From Planctomycetota bacterium (GTDB taxonomy: Bacteria; Planctomycetota; Planctomycetia; Pirellulales; Pirellulaceae): a stretch of 7,543 nucleotides of DNA. Positions within the stretch are counted from its first letter, which is position 1. Every line of letters starts with the position of its first letter. The notes under the pieces are model-generated. The model was given only the letters and a program-made list of their open reading frames with translations, was not told the DNA's origin and made no database searches. The stretch covers positions 1-7,543 of the forward strand of contig JAPLNJ010000889.1 of the NCBI GenBank assembly GCA_026692885.1. Direction: 5' to 3'. The position numbers and the translations under genes were made by a program. This document shows, in pieces, positions 1-7,334 of the stretch.

Positions 1-188
1 CGGCGGGGGCCTGACTCGTTCCAACACCATTGATTACGCCTCATTCATAGCATCCAAGTGTCGCTGTCCAACTAAGTCAGCGTAAACAATACCTCACCGA
101 TCACGTTTGCCCTGCAAGCCCAACTTTGGCGCGGCCGACCCCAGCCCTCTCCCCAGGATACCGGAGCGAGCGAGGACTTGCGATCCGC
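1..188. other. Gene-free left edge
   Basis: No open frame here resembles a known protein, and the short frames starting near 107-178 are shadows antisense to the neighbouring gene. The segment lies downstream of the minus-strand cyclotransferase gene, whose stop is at 189-191. I see no strong hairpin with a T-tract that would serve as its terminator. The only dyad noticed is 6 bp long (11-16 with 75-80). Any gene to the left must lie outside the window. Confidence 0.6.
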
Positions 189-1043
189 TCAGCGGGCCGT
201 CAGCCGAATCTCGAACAGCTTCGGCCAGTTCTTACCGGTCACGAACAGCCGGTTGGTTTCCCGATCGAAGGCGATGCCGTTCAGCACCGCCTCCCGATCC
301 GGGCGTTCAGGTAGCAAGCCGTGCAGATCGATCCAGCCGGTGACCTCCCCGGTCTGCGGCGAGATGCGGGCAATGGAGTCTTTGTACCAGATGTTGGCGA
401 AGATCTCGCCGCGGACGTATTCCAGTTCGTTCAGTTGGTCGACCCGCCGCCCCTCGCTCTGCACCAACAACCGGCGCGCGACCTGGAACGTCTTCGGGTC
501 CAGGAATCGGAGTGTGGCCGTACCATCGCTCATGATCAGATACCGCCCGTCCTGTGTCAGCCCCCAGCCCTCGCCGTTGTAGCCAAAGCGGCGCACTTCC
601 CGAAAGGTGTCCCGATCGTAGACGATCCCGAACTTGTTCTGCCAGGTCAGTTGGATGAGCTGGTTGTTCCAGAGCGTGAGTCCTTCTCCAAACAGACTGC
701 GGTCGAGCGGCCGGGACTGCAATTCTTTGCCGGTCTCCAGTTCCACCTTACGCAGTGTCGATTCGCCGAACTTGCCCGTACTCTCGTAGAGGACTCCGTC
801 CGCGAAGACCAACCCCTGGCAATAAGCATTGGGATCGTGCGGAAAGATCCGGACGACCTCGAAGTCGTAGGTGGGAGCGGCGCGCTCGTGAGCCAGCACC
901 CACACGACACAGACGCAACCACAACAGAACAGGGCGGTCAGCAAGGACCAGCGGCGGACGAGTCGGCGCCCCGACCTGTCAGGTTCCGCGGGGGTCGAAC
1001 TCGGCGGCGGGCTATCCGACTTCTTGTTCCGGTGTCTGCTCAT
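189..1043 (-). CDS. Glutaminyl-peptide cyclotransferase (glutamine cyclotransferase, five-bladed propeller type), membrane-anchored
   Basis: The 284-residue product matches the glutamine cyclotransferase family (PF05096; plant papaya-type and bacterial QCs), which converts N-terminal glutamine of peptides to pyroglutamate and releases ammonia. The N-terminus is basic and Pro/Ser-rich (1-30). It is followed by one hydrophobic segment (about 33-50) with four cysteines in FCCGCVC, so the catalytic domain (about 58-282) is probably anchored outside the cytoplasm. No proper lipobox is seen. Family-like motifs in order are FPHDPNAYCQGLVF (67-80), FGEGLTL (118-124), EGWGLTQDG (158-166), LNELEYV (204-210), ANIWYKDSIARISP (216-229), LNGIAFD (254-260) and FVTGKNWPKLFEI (267-279). 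The repeated short beta patterns fit a five-bladed propeller. The start is supported by TGAGGAGA 9 nt upstream. The gene lies 14 bp after sufE. The family call is firm; the physiological substrate is unknown. Confidence 0.9.
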   Translation of the reverse strand: MSRHRNKKSDSPPPSSTPAEPDRSGRRLVRRWSLLTALFCCGCVCVVWVLAHERAAPTYDFEVVRIFPHDPNAYCQGLVFADGVLYESTGKFGESTLRKVELETGKELQSRPLDRSLFGEGLTLWNNQLIQLTWQNKFGIVYDRDTFREVRRFGYNGEGWGLTQDGRYLIMSDGTATLRFLDPKTFQVARRLLVQSEGRRVDQLNELEYVRGEIFANIWYKDSIARISPQTGEVTGWIDLHGLLPERPDREAVLNGIAFDRETNRLFVTGKNWPKLFEIRLTAR

Positions 1044-1052
1044 GGCCGACCG

Positions 1053-1060
1053 TCTCCTCA
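1053..1060 (-). promoter_or_regulatory. Shine-Dalgarno overlapping the sufE stop codon
   Basis: On the minus strand the sequence TGAGGAGA contains both the sufE stop (TGA, 1060-1058) and a good ribosome-binding core (GGAGA), 9 nt before the ATG of the cyclotransferase at 1043. This fixes the downstream start and suggests translational coupling: ribosomes finishing sufE would end on the binding site for the next gene. Confidence 0.65.
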
Positions 1061-1477
1061 GGCGTGCTGCCCGGCCAGCGTCCGAATTCGTTGGATCATC
1101 GAATGCAGCCCGTTGCTGCGGGACCGACTTAAGTGCTGCCGGAGATCCAACCGTTCATACACGCTTTCAATATCCATCGCCACGACTTCCCGGGCGGGGC
1201 GGCCGGAGCAGAGCATCAGCAGAATCGAGACCAAGCCGCGCACGATTTGCGAATCACTGTCCGCCACAAATTGGACGAACGGCGGATCACCCGACTGCAC
1301 GTCCATGACGACCCAAACATTGCTGACGCAGCCCTGAACGCGATTTTCCTCGGTTTTCATCGCCGCTGGCATCTCGTCCAGCTCTTCACCGAGCTCAATA
1401 ATATAGCGGTACCGTTCTTCCCAGTGGTCGAAATCCGCGAACTCGTCGAGCAGTTCCTCGATCGTCAGGGTTTTCAT
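1058..1477 (-). CDS. sufE: SufE-family Fe-S cluster assembly protein (cysteine desulfurase sulfur acceptor)
   Basis: The 139-residue cytoplasmic protein has the length and full motif set of SufE (PF02657). SufE accepts persulfide sulfur from the cysteine desulfurase SufS and passes it to the SUF scaffold. The N-terminal helix region (5-35) contains the typical pattern W-E-x-R-Y-x-Y-I-I-E-L-G. The catalytic cysteine is Cys50 in VQGCVSNVWV, matching Cys51 of E. coli SufE. The C-terminal helix carries LSRSRSNGLHSMIQRI (116-131), corresponding to the family's LSxSRxNGLxxM signature. The start at 1477 keeps the whole first helix; no strong Shine-Dalgarno lies ahead of it. No sufS, sufB, sufC or sufD is in the window, so SufE here is separated from its usual partners. 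It is the first gene of a probable two-gene transcript with the cyclotransferase. Confidence 0.93.
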   Translation of the reverse strand: MKTLTIEELLDEFADFDHWEERYRYIIELGEELDEMPAAMKTEENRVQGCVSNVWVVMDVQSGDPPFVQFVADSDSQIVRGLVSILLMLCSGRPAREVVAMDIESVYERLDLRQHLSRSRSNGLHSMIQRIRTLAGQHA

Positions 1478-1614
1478 GGGGCTTGTTTCGAAGTTAAAGT
1501 GTCAACACGGTCGGAATCCCTTGGCTGCGACGCCGACGCACCGGACTACACCCGCCAATTATTACGTCCGACGAGCGGCCTGCCAACCGCACAGGACCCG
1601 AAGGGACGGAAGTG
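1478..1614. promoter_or_regulatory. Divergent intergenic region between sufE and eboE
   Basis: This 137-bp region must carry the promoters of both divergent units. On the plus strand, AAGGGA at 1601-1606 sits 8 nt before the ATG at 1615 and is the likely ribosome-binding site of eboE. On the minus strand a perfect TTGACA (1505-1500) is present, but the sequence 17 bp downstream does not resemble a -10 box. I could not define a convincing promoter in either direction. Confidence 0.45.
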
Positions 1615-2850
1615 ATGAACCGAATCCTAGGCTATTGCACGAACGTCCATCCGGGCGCCGACCTGGAAACCACTCGCCGAAATTTGGCGGAACACGCGCT
1701 GGCCGTGAAGCAGTTGGTCAGTCCCGCCCAACCCATCGGCGTCGGTTTGTGGCTCTCGGCCCAAGCCGCCGACAAGATGCGTAAGCAGGATGCGGTGGGG
1801 GAGTTCGCCGGGTGGTTGGCCGAGGTGGGTTTGATCCCATTTACGCTAAATGGTTTTCCCTTCGGCGATTTTCACCAGCCGGTGGTCAAACACGCCGTCT
1901 ACCGTCCCACTTGGTGTGACACGGCTCGGCTCGACTACACGGTCGGCTTGATCGAGATTCTCGACCGACTGCTGCCGCGAGGCTTGGAGGGCAGCATTTC
2001 GACCGTACCGTTGGAATGGGGCAGTCCCCGTCCCGAGGCCGGCCGACTACACGAGCACGCCGCGAACTTGCGGAAGATTGTCGAGCGTTTGGAGCAGTTG
2101 GAGCAGGAACGCGGACGGTTGATTTACCTGTGCCTCGAGCCGGAGCCAGGTTGCGTGTTGCAACGGAGCGAGGATGTGGTGCGGTTCTTCGAAGATCACC
2201 TGCTGACCGACGGGAAAGAGGGGCCAGTTCGCCGATATCTCCGTGTCTGCCACGATGTGTGCCATTCCGCCGTGATGTTCGAAGATCAGACCGAGGTATT
2301 GCGTCGCTACCAGGCTGCGGGGATCGCGGTCGGCAAGGTGCAGATTTCTTCGGCGGTGGTGTTGCCTTGGGATCGGATCGCCGCGGTGGACCGAGTCGCA
2401 GCCTTCGGGCAATTTCGGCGGTTCGCCGAGGATCGCTACCTGCACCAGACCGTGGTGCGGGAATCGCCAGATGCGTTCCCTGTTTTTTGGGAAGATCTGC
2501 CGCTAGCCTTGAGAACCGTCGAAGATCCGGCCCGGCTGACCGGTCAGTGGCGGGTGCATTTCCATGTGCCGATCTATCTGGAACGATTTGGGCTGATTGA
2601 GACTTCGCGGGATCAGATTGACGCCTGCCTGGCGACGGCGTGTGAGCTGGTGGACCTGTCCCATTTCGAGGTGGAAACCTACGCCTGGGGCGTGTTGCCC
2701 GCCGAGTTGCAAGAACCGCGTCTGGCCGACGGCATCGCGCGAGAAATGCACTGGCTTCGTGAGCGAGTTCCTAACGGAGCCGAAGGCTGCATCCAAGCAG
2801 GTCAGGCTTTCCAGCCTGACGCGGAACGAGCGTCAGCCTGGAAAGGCTGA
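1615..2850 (+). CDS. eboE: EboE-like metabolite traffic protein (TIM-barrel), with a repeat-derived C-terminal tail
   Basis: The 411-residue product resembles EboE, a TIM-barrel protein of the conserved ebo clusters of bacteria and algae, which have been linked to export or trafficking of a metabolite precursor. Family-like motifs are YCTNVHPG (7-14), [12 protein letters not shown] (76-87), KHAVYRPTW (92-100), STVPLEWG (129-136), [10 protein letters not shown] (171-180), VCHDVCHSA (211-219), KVQISSAVV (241-249), [10 protein letters not shown] (314-323) and [13 protein letters not shown] (350-362). Glu175, His213/Asp214, His315/317 and Glu354 could line a metal site, as in xylose isomerase-like barrels (inference). 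An in-frame GTG at 1612 is possible, but the ATG at 1615 has better spacing to AAGGGA. The recognisable domain ends near residue 386; residues 394-411 are encoded by a palindromic repeat that also supplies the stop. None of the other ebo genes (eboA-D, eboF) is adjacent, so this copy is an orphan. The substrate is unknown. Confidence 0.85.
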   Translation: MNRILGYCTNVHPGADLETTRRNLAEHALAVKQLVSPAQPIGVGLWLSAQAADKMRKQDAVGEFAGWLAEVGLIPFTLNGFPFGDFHQPVVKHAVYRPTWCDTARLDYTVGLIEILDRLLPRGLEGSISTVPLEWGSPRPEAGRLHEHAANLRKIVERLEQLEQERGRLIYLCLEPEPGCVLQRSEDVVRFFEDHLLTDGKEGPVRRYLRVCHDVCHSAVMFEDQTEVLRRYQAAGIAVGKVQISSAVVLPWDRIAAVDRVAAFGQFRRFAEDRYLHQTVVRESPDAFPVFWEDLPLALRTVEDPARLTGQWRVHFHVPIYLERFGLIETSRDQIDACLATACELVDLSHFEVETYAWGVLPAELQEPRLADGIAREMHWLRERVPNGAEGCIQAGQAFQPDAERASAWKG

Positions 2851-2853
2851 CCT
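2799..2853. repeat. Double-hairpin palindromic repeat (GQAFQPD type)
   Basis: Two 24-nt arms (2799-2822 and 2830-2853) form an inverted repeat with two mismatches around a 7-nt spacer. Each arm is also a perfect hairpin by itself: GTCAGGCT-TTCC-AGCCTGAC (2801-2820) and GTCAGCCT-GGAA-AGGCTGAC (2832-2851), with complementary 4-nt loops. In the eboE frame it encodes QAGQAFQPD, which I recall as a peptide recurring at the ends of planctomycete proteins, so this is probably one copy of a dispersed REP-like family. The eboE stop (2848-2850) lies inside the right arm. It may also act as a processing or weak termination signal. Family membership is from memory and not checked. Confidence 0.75.
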
Positions 2854-2992
2854 ACCCAATGCAAATTCGAAGGTTAGAGAATCTGCCAAGACTCTGCTGC
2901 GAAGTGCAAGAAAACGGCGCGGCGCGGTATTACACTTACGGCACGAGAGTATTTTGCCGGTATCCTCTTCTGCAGACTGCGAGATCCTGACG

Positions 2993-5560
2993 ATGTTCCA
3001 CTTCGAAGAATTCCTGCTGATGATGGTGATCACATTGGTCGTCGTGGCGGTTGTCCTGGCCCTGCCCGTGACGCTGCTGGTGTTGGTATGGAAGCTCTCG
3101 AAACGGCACACGAAATCGGTTGAACTTACGTCCGCACAACTGAGATCGTTGCGAGAGGAGCTGCTAGAACAGAAGCGATTACTCCACGCTCTCGTGGAAC
3201 GAGGCGTGCCGCCGGAACGTACTCCCGAGCCGAGTCCCATGCCGGAAATCTCGGTCCCGCCCGCGCGAGTCGAACCGCAGCCATCCGTCCCTGCGGTGCC
3301 AGCGGCCGCACTTGCTGCCCCGCTCGTGCCGTTCTCGGCCTCCGCGCCCGAACTTGAAGTGTCCGAATCTGTCCTGACGCCGGAGATCATAACGGCCACC
3401 GTGGTAGCGTCCGAGCCGCAGTCACAGGTTGCCGTGGCGCGCCCGGCACCTCGCCCCAATCGTTTCGAAGCCGCGGCCAAAGAGATCTTGTTGAAGATCT
3501 GGCATTGGATCATTGTCGGCGAGGAACATCGTCCGGCGGGGGTTTCGATGGAATTCGCGGTCGCCAGCACGTGGCTTCTGCGGCTGGGCATCGTGATTCT
3601 CGTCATGGCCGTGGGCTTCTTCCTCAGCTACTCCATCGAACACGATTACATCGGTCCGCTGGGCCGCGTTGGGATCGCGATCCTGGCGGGCATCGCCATG
3701 CTGGCCATCGGAATCCAGTTGCTCGGCAAGAAGTACCATCTCCTCGGACAAGGGTTGATCGGCGGCGGCATCGCCGCGCTGTACCTCGGCGTCTTTGCGG
3801 CGTTCGCGCGGTATCACTTGATCGAGATGGAACTGGCCTTTGCCTTAATGGCTGGCATCACAGTCTGTGCCGGAATTCTCGCCGTGCGGGTGAACTCCCA
3901 GCTTGTGGCGATTCTGGGCATCTTGGGCGGCTACGGGACGCCGGTCATGCTATCGACGGGCGTGGTGAACTTCGTGGGCCTGTTTTCCTACACGCTGCTG
4001 TTGGGCGTCGGCGTGTTGGGCATCAGCTACAAGAAGAACTGGCGTCTGCTGAATTACTTGAGTTTCCTCTGCACCTACGTCTTGTTCTTCGGTGCGATGA
4101 AGAAATACGAGGTCGCGAATTTCTGGGAGGTACTGCCCTTCCTGACGGCGTTCTTCGTGCTGTTCTCGACAATGGTCTTCCTGTTCCAGTTGATCAACCG
4201 TACCAAGTCGACGCTGCTGGAACCGATCGGGCTGTTGATTAACGCCGCAATCTACTTCGGGGTCAGTTACAACTTGGTGAGCCAAGCCTTCGACTACCGC
4301 TGGGTGGCCGCCGTGAGTCTGGCGCTGGCCGCCTTTTACGTCGCGCACGTGTGGTACTGTCTGGTCCGCCGAGTCCTGGACCGGGAGTTACTGTTCTGCT
4401 TTGTCGGTTTGGCCGCGTTTTTCCTGGCCGTGACCGTCCCGCTGGTGTTGTCCCCCGAGTGGATTACGGTCAGCTGGGCGATCCAGGCCTTCGTGATGCT
4501 ATGGATTGCGGGCAAGTTGAAAAGCGAGTTCCTCCGCCATGTGGCCTACCTGCTGTACTTGATCGTGATCGGGCGGTTCTGTTTCGTGGACTTGGGCAAC
4601 GAGTACGCGGCGAGAGCCGTGCGGGACACCGGCGCGTCCCTGGGCGACTATTGCTGGTTATTGCTGACGCGGCTGGTTGTGTTTGGGATTCCGATCGCTT
4701 CGTTGGCCGGCGCGTTCCGCCTGCTGCGGTCTCCCGCGACCGCGGCGTCGGTGGCCGTCGACAGAGCGAACGACATGGCCGAATGGGTCCGCGACCGCTG
4801 GGCGATCCACGCGGCCGTCTTCGGAGTGGTGGCGATGGCTTTCGTGTTCCTGCACCTGGAATTGAACCGTACCTTCGGCTACGTGTTCCCCCAGCTGCGA
4901 TTGCCCGTGCTTTCGCTGTTGTGGGTCGCCTTGTGCGGCCTCCTGTTGGTCGAGTACTTGGCCCGGCGGAGCAGCGTTGTGTTGAGCGTCTTGATGCTGT
5001 TTGCTTTCGTTCTCTTGGGCAAACTGTTCGTGTTTGACCTGCCGAGTTGGAACGTGCACGATATGATGCGCTATGCGGGCGAGTCCTACTTGTTCCTCGA
5101 CGCCACCATGCGACTCTTGGACTTCGGGATCATCATCGCTTTCCTGGCCTTCGGCTTTCGGCTCCTGGCGGGCGATGTGGCAGCCAAGGCGGCACGGCTT
5201 CTGTCGGGGTACACGGCGTTGGTGCTGCTGTTCCTGTTCCTCAGCCTAGAGGTCAACACATTCCTCGGCTGCTACGTCTCCGGCTTGCGCGCCGGCGGCG
5301 TGTCGATCCTCTGGTCGCTGTTCGCCATCGGCTGCCTGTTGGCCGGGATCTGGCAGGATCTGCGGGCGCTCCGCTTTGTCGCGTTGGGGTTGTTCGCCGT
5401 GGTCGGCGGGAAGGTGTTCTTCTCGGATCTCGCAAGACTCGATCCGCTGTACAAGATTATCGCATTTGCGATCCTTGGGATGCTGGTGCTGTCCGGCTCG
5501 TTTATCTACCTGAAATATCGGTCGACGTTCGCCACCAAGCCCGCGTCGCCAAGAGAGTAG
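2993..5560 (+). CDS. DUF2339 domain multi-pass membrane protein
   Basis: The 855-residue protein belongs to DUF2339 (PF10101), large bacterial inner-membrane proteins of unknown function. Residues 9-34 form one N-terminal membrane segment. A basic patch (35-41) and a short predicted coiled coil (about 44-70, [22 protein letters not shown]) follow. Next comes a Pro/Ala-rich linker (72-156) of low conservation and an amphipathic stretch (157-177). The DUF2339 core runs from about 186 to 845 and contains many hydrophobic segments. It starts with the characteristic [20 protein letters not shown], then [15 protein letters not shown] (219-233) and [21 protein letters not shown] (251-271). The frame stays open upstream to 2597, but that part overlaps eboE in another frame and is not protein-like. 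The ATG at 2993 begins the membrane segment; its Shine-Dalgarno is weak, and an ATG at 3020 is an alternative. A 142-bp gap separates it from eboE. The family call is firm; the function is unknown. Confidence 0.9.
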   Translation: MFHFEEFLLMMVITLVVVAVVLALPVTLLVLVWKLSKRHTKSVELTSAQLRSLREELLEQKRLLHALVERGVPPERTPEPSPMPEISVPPARVEPQPSVPAVPAAALAAPLVPFSASAPELEVSESVLTPEIITATVVASEPQSQVAVARPAPRPNRFEAAAKEILLKIWHWIIVGEEHRPAGVSMEFAVASTWLLRLGIVILVMAVGFFLSYSIEHDYIGPLGRVGIAILAGIAMLAIGIQLLGKKYHLLGQGLIGGGIAALYLGVFAAFARYHLIEMELAFALMAGITVCAGILAVRVNSQLVAILGILGGYGTPVMLSTGVVNFVGLFSYTLLLGVGVLGISYKKNWRLLNYLSFLCTYVLFFGAMKKYEVANFWEVLPFLTAFFVLFSTMVFLFQLINRTKSTLLEPIGLLINAAIYFGVSYNLVSQAFDYRWVAAVSLALAAFYVAHVWYCLVRRVLDRELLFCFVGLAAFFLAVTVPLVLSPEWITVSWAIQAFVMLWIAGKLKSEFLRHVAYLLYLIVIGRFCFVDLGNEYAARAVRDTGASLGDYCWLLLTRLVVFGIPIASLAGAFRLLRSPATAASVAVDRANDMAEWVRDRWAIHAAVFGVVAMAFVFLHLELNRTFGYVFPQLRLPVLSLLWVALCGLLLVEYLARRSSVVLSVLMLFAFVLLGKLFVFDLPSWNVHDMMRYAGESYLFLDATMRLLDFGIIIAFLAFGFRLLAGDVAAKAARLLSGYTALVLLFLFLSLEVNTFLGCYVSGLRAGGVSILWSLFAIGCLLAGIWQDLRALRFVALGLFAVVGGKVFFSDLARLDPLYKIIAFAILGMLVLSGSFIYLKYRSTFATKPASPRE

Positions 5561-5593
5561 AGTGTTTACTTCGACTGTCTCACTTCGACCCCT

Positions 5594-5608
5594 GCCGCCT
5601 TGTGCGGC
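5594..5608 (+). terminator. Small hairpin after the DUF2339 gene
   Basis: A perfect 5-bp GC stem GCCGC-CTTGT-GCGGC lies 33 nt after the stop codon. No T-tract follows, so it is a weak candidate for a transcription end by itself. The much larger palindrome that begins directly downstream is a better roadblock or 3'-end stabiliser. Confidence 0.25.
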
Positions 5609-5750
5609 CGGTGAAGGAGTCTTGTGAGCGAGATCGCGAACGCAGCAATACCCCTCCCTTCCCCAGCCTGCCGCCTCCGGCGGCAGGCTGGGGAAGGGAG
5701 GAAGGCGGTGAACGTCGGTCGCGATCTCGCTTACAAGACTTCTCTCACCG
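5609..5750. repeat. Nested 142-bp palindromic element between convergent genes
   Basis: The outer arms 5621-5642 and 5716-5737 pair over 22 positions with one G-T wobble and one mismatch. Pairing continues outward, with small imperfections, to about 5609 and 5750 (CGGTGA with TCACCG). Inside sits a second, perfect 23-bp stem, 5653-5675 with 5679-5701, closed by a 3-nt TCC loop. Most of the element can therefore fold into one very stable hairpin on either strand. It contains no open frame of note. The position between two converging genes fits a bidirectional terminator or mRNA-end stabiliser, and the size and symmetry fit a miniature mobile or REP-like element. The structure is directly visible; the role is inferred. 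Confidence 0.8.
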
Positions 5751-5768
5751 TCCAGGCGAGCTGGACGG
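5748..5768 (-). terminator. Hairpin downstream of the agmatine deiminase gene
   Basis: A perfect 8-bp stem, CCGTCCAG and CTGGACGG, around a 5-nt loop lies 25 nt past the stop of the minus-strand deiminase gene (stop at 5796-5794). No run of T follows on the minus strand, so intrinsic termination is uncertain. Together with the adjoining nested palindrome it may define the 3' end of that transcript. Confidence 0.4.
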
Positions 5769-5793
5769 GGTCGTTTTCGAAACTACGCCGAAC

Positions 5794-6903
5794 TCACGGA
5801 GTTGTTTCTGGACAGGCACCGACCGGCTGTTGCTGGGTCAGGCAGTGCACCGTGCCGAAGCCCCGGACCAGGTCGACCGCGTGGATCCCCACCACCGTCC
5901 GCTCCGGGAATAACTCGCTGAGGATTCCCAAGGCCACGCGATCGGCCGGGTCGTTGAACGTCGGCACCAAGACCGCGGTGTTGGCGATGTAGAAGTTGGC
6001 GTAGCTGGCCGGTAGCCGGTAGCCGTCACACACCAGTGGCTTAGGCGACGGCAGTTCGACCACGTCCGGCCGAGTCCCATCTTCCAGTCGCAGGTCTGCG
6101 AGTCGCTCGCGAGCCGCCGCCAACGCGCGGTAGTTCTCGTCTCGGGGATCGTCCGCGCGGAGGACCACCACGGTGTGCGGGTTGGCAAACCGGCACAGAT
6201 CATCGACGTGTCCCCCGGTATCGTCCCCCGCGATCCCGGCGGGTAAGTAAAAGATGTTGCTCACCCCCAGCGCCGCGCGGAGCATCTGTTCGATCTGGTC
6301 CTTCGTCAGCTCTGGGTTGCGGGGTTGCTGGGAATTATCCAGGAGACACTGCTCCGTCGCCAGCAAACTGCCGTGGCCGTCGACGTCGATGGCGCCCCCT
6401 TCGAGCACGAAACGCTGTTCGTAGTTGGCGGGACACTCGGACAGGGTCAAGTCCTGGCCGGCCAGGATCGGGCAGATCCTCGGTAGCCCCAAGGCCGCCG
6501 CCGCGCGAGTCGCGATCCGATCATCCAGTTGAAAATCCTCGTACCTGGCCCAGCCGTTGAACTGAAAGTCGGCGACGACCAGCGGCCCCTGACGGCTGCC
6601 ACGACGGAGGAAGATCGGGCCCATGTCGCGCGCCCAACCGCGGTCCGTGGGGAACCGGTAGAAGTCCACTTGCCCCAGATCGACCGCCGCCCGCCGGAGC
6701 ACCTCGCGGGCCGCCGCTTCGTGGGCCGCTTGCCGCACCATGATGCGTACCCGTTCCCCGGCGACCAGCTTGCGGACGATTTCTGCGAAGGCCCACGGAA
6801 CCGCCCCCATCTTCCCCGGCCAATTCTTGCGACTGTGCGGCCAAGCCAGCCACGTCGCCTCGTGACGCTCCCACTCCGCGGGTAGGAAAAACTGTTCTTG
6901 CAT
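5794..6903 (-). CDS. Agmatine deiminase / peptidyl-arginine deiminase family protein
   Basis: The 369-residue cytoplasmic protein belongs to the PAD_porph/agmatine deiminase family (PF04371). Agmatine deiminases hydrolyse agmatine to N-carbamoylputrescine and ammonia in the arginine-to-polyamine route. Family-like motifs are FLPAEWERHEATWLAWPH (6-23), DRGWARDMGPIF (87-98), DFQFNGWARYEDFQLDDRI (112-130), FVLEGGAIDVDG (165-176), DDTGGHVDDLCRF (227-239), LPASYANFYIANTAVLVPTFNDP (297-319) and GTVHCLTQQQP (350-360). The expected catalytic residues are present: Asp93, Glu168, His232 and Cys354. The frame stays open to 6948, but homology starts at the ATG at 6903, which has GGGAG 10 nt upstream, so that start is preferred. 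No N-carbamoylputrescine amidase or putrescine carbamoyltransferase gene is nearby. The pathway assignment is therefore by homology only, and a free or peptidyl-arginine substrate remains possible. Confidence 0.9.
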   Translation of the reverse strand: MQEQFFLPAEWERHEATWLAWPHSRKNWPGKMGAVPWAFAEIVRKLVAGERVRIMVRQAAHEAAAREVLRRAAVDLGQVDFYRFPTDRGWARDMGPIFLRRGSRQGPLVVADFQFNGWARYEDFQLDDRIATRAAAALGLPRICPILAGQDLTLSECPANYEQRFVLEGGAIDVDGHGSLLATEQCLLDNSQQPRNPELTKDQIEQMLRAALGVSNIFYLPAGIAGDDTGGHVDDLCRFANPHTVVVLRADDPRDENYRALAAARERLADLRLEDGTRPDVVELPSPKPLVCDGYRLPASYANFYIANTAVLVPTFNDPADRVALGILSELFPERTVVGIHAVDLVRGFGTVHCLTQQQPVGACPETTP

Positions 6904-6928
6904 AAACCTTGTGCTCCCAGCGGCCCGC

Positions 6929-6957
6929 ATTGTACCAACCGGCCGCACGGTTGGCAG
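6929..6957 (-). promoter_or_regulatory. Candidate sigma70-like promoter of the deiminase gene with a dyad in its spacer
   Basis: On the minus strand CTGCCA (6957-6952, four of six matches to TTGACA) and TACAAT (6934-6929, five of six to TATAAT) are separated by exactly 17 bp. This predicts a leader of roughly 20 nt containing the GGGAG ribosome-binding site. Nearly the whole spacer is a perfect 7-bp dyad, CCAACCG and CGGTTGG, around 6 nt (6935-6954). This could be an operator for a dimeric regulator. Confidence 0.45.
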
Positions 6958-7011
6958 GCCCGGGGCGACAGTCTGCTGCCCTGGGATGCTTCACAGCGAT
7001 CCCGTGCGTAG

Positions 7012-7112
7012 GGTGCATCGAGCCAGCGGTTTGCCTGGTGCACGAGCGCTCGTCAAGGGTTGGCTAATGCGACACGCAGCCCATCGCCGCTGGCCGCTGG
7101 CGACGATGCACC
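7012..7112. repeat. 101-bp inverted-repeat element A
   Basis: The arms GGTGCATCG-A-GCCAGCGG (7012-7029) and CCGCTGGC-GA-CGATGCACC (7094-7112) are complementary over 17 pairs with a one-versus-two-nucleotide internal bulge. Inside is a perfect 12-bp palindrome ACGAGCGCTCGT (7042-7053). The left end follows TA, giving the sequence TAGGGTGCATC, which resembles the ends of common bacterial intergenic repeats as I recall them. It has no coding potential. Confidence 0.7.
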
Positions 7113-7142
7113 AAGGGCTTGATGCGTCGGTCCTATTGAGTC

Positions 7143-7283
7143 CTAGGTTGCCCATGGAACACGAGAGCACGTGGATGGGGGGGGCGACGCTCCTGCCGAG
7201 CCGTGGGCCGTCCCTGACGGCCCGCTCCGGCTCGGCGGGGTGCCCGCTGGGCCCCTCGCCCTCCCACGCCATGGGCAACCTAG
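7143..7283. repeat. 141-bp inverted-repeat element B
   Basis: The terminal arms are perfect over 15 bp: CTAGGTTGCCCATGG (7143-7157) and its complement at 7269-7283. The centre is a two-step hairpin: CCGAGCC (7196-7202) with GGCTCGG (7229-7235), enclosing GGGCCGTC (7205-7212) and GACGGCCC (7216-7223) around a 3-nt loop. The parts between, including a run of eight G (7177-7184) opposite a C-rich stretch near 7252-7265, can pair loosely. The whole could extrude as one cruciform or fold as one RNA rod. Confidence 0.75.
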
Positions 7284-7334
7284 TGCTTTGTCAAGGCTTG
7301 ATCTTAGGGTAGGGTGCCACTGGCTTCACCGGCC

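Noticed and set aside
11..80. A CTGACT/AGTCAG dyad near the left edge
   Set aside because: Only 6 bp pair, the arms are nearly 60 bp apart, and the sequence inside does not extend the pairing; this is expected by chance.
321..1337. A long plus-strand open frame of 338 codons
   Set aside because: It is antisense to the cyclotransferase and sufE, both of which have clear family motifs; the frame is a by-product of GC-rich codon use and has no recognisable domain.
1500..1505. A perfect TTGACA on the minus strand upstream of sufE
   Set aside because: At 16-18 bp downstream the sequence is GC-rich, unlike a -10 box, and overlaps the start codon, so it cannot be called a promoter.
2597..2992. An upstream extension of the DUF2339 frame
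   Set aside because: It overlaps eboE in another frame and then runs through the palindromic repeat; its translation is not protein-like, and the membrane segment starts right after the ATG at 2993.
3505..5913. Several plus-strand frames (3505-4242, 4351-5037, 5047-5913) in another frame of the membrane-protein gene
   Set aside because: They are Arg- and Gly-rich shadow translations of the DUF2339 gene with no domain or start signals.
6904..6948. A longer start for the agmatine deiminase adding 15 residues
   Set aside because: Family similarity begins just after the ATG at 6903, which has a well-spaced GGGAG; the extension would run over the putative -10 box and leader.
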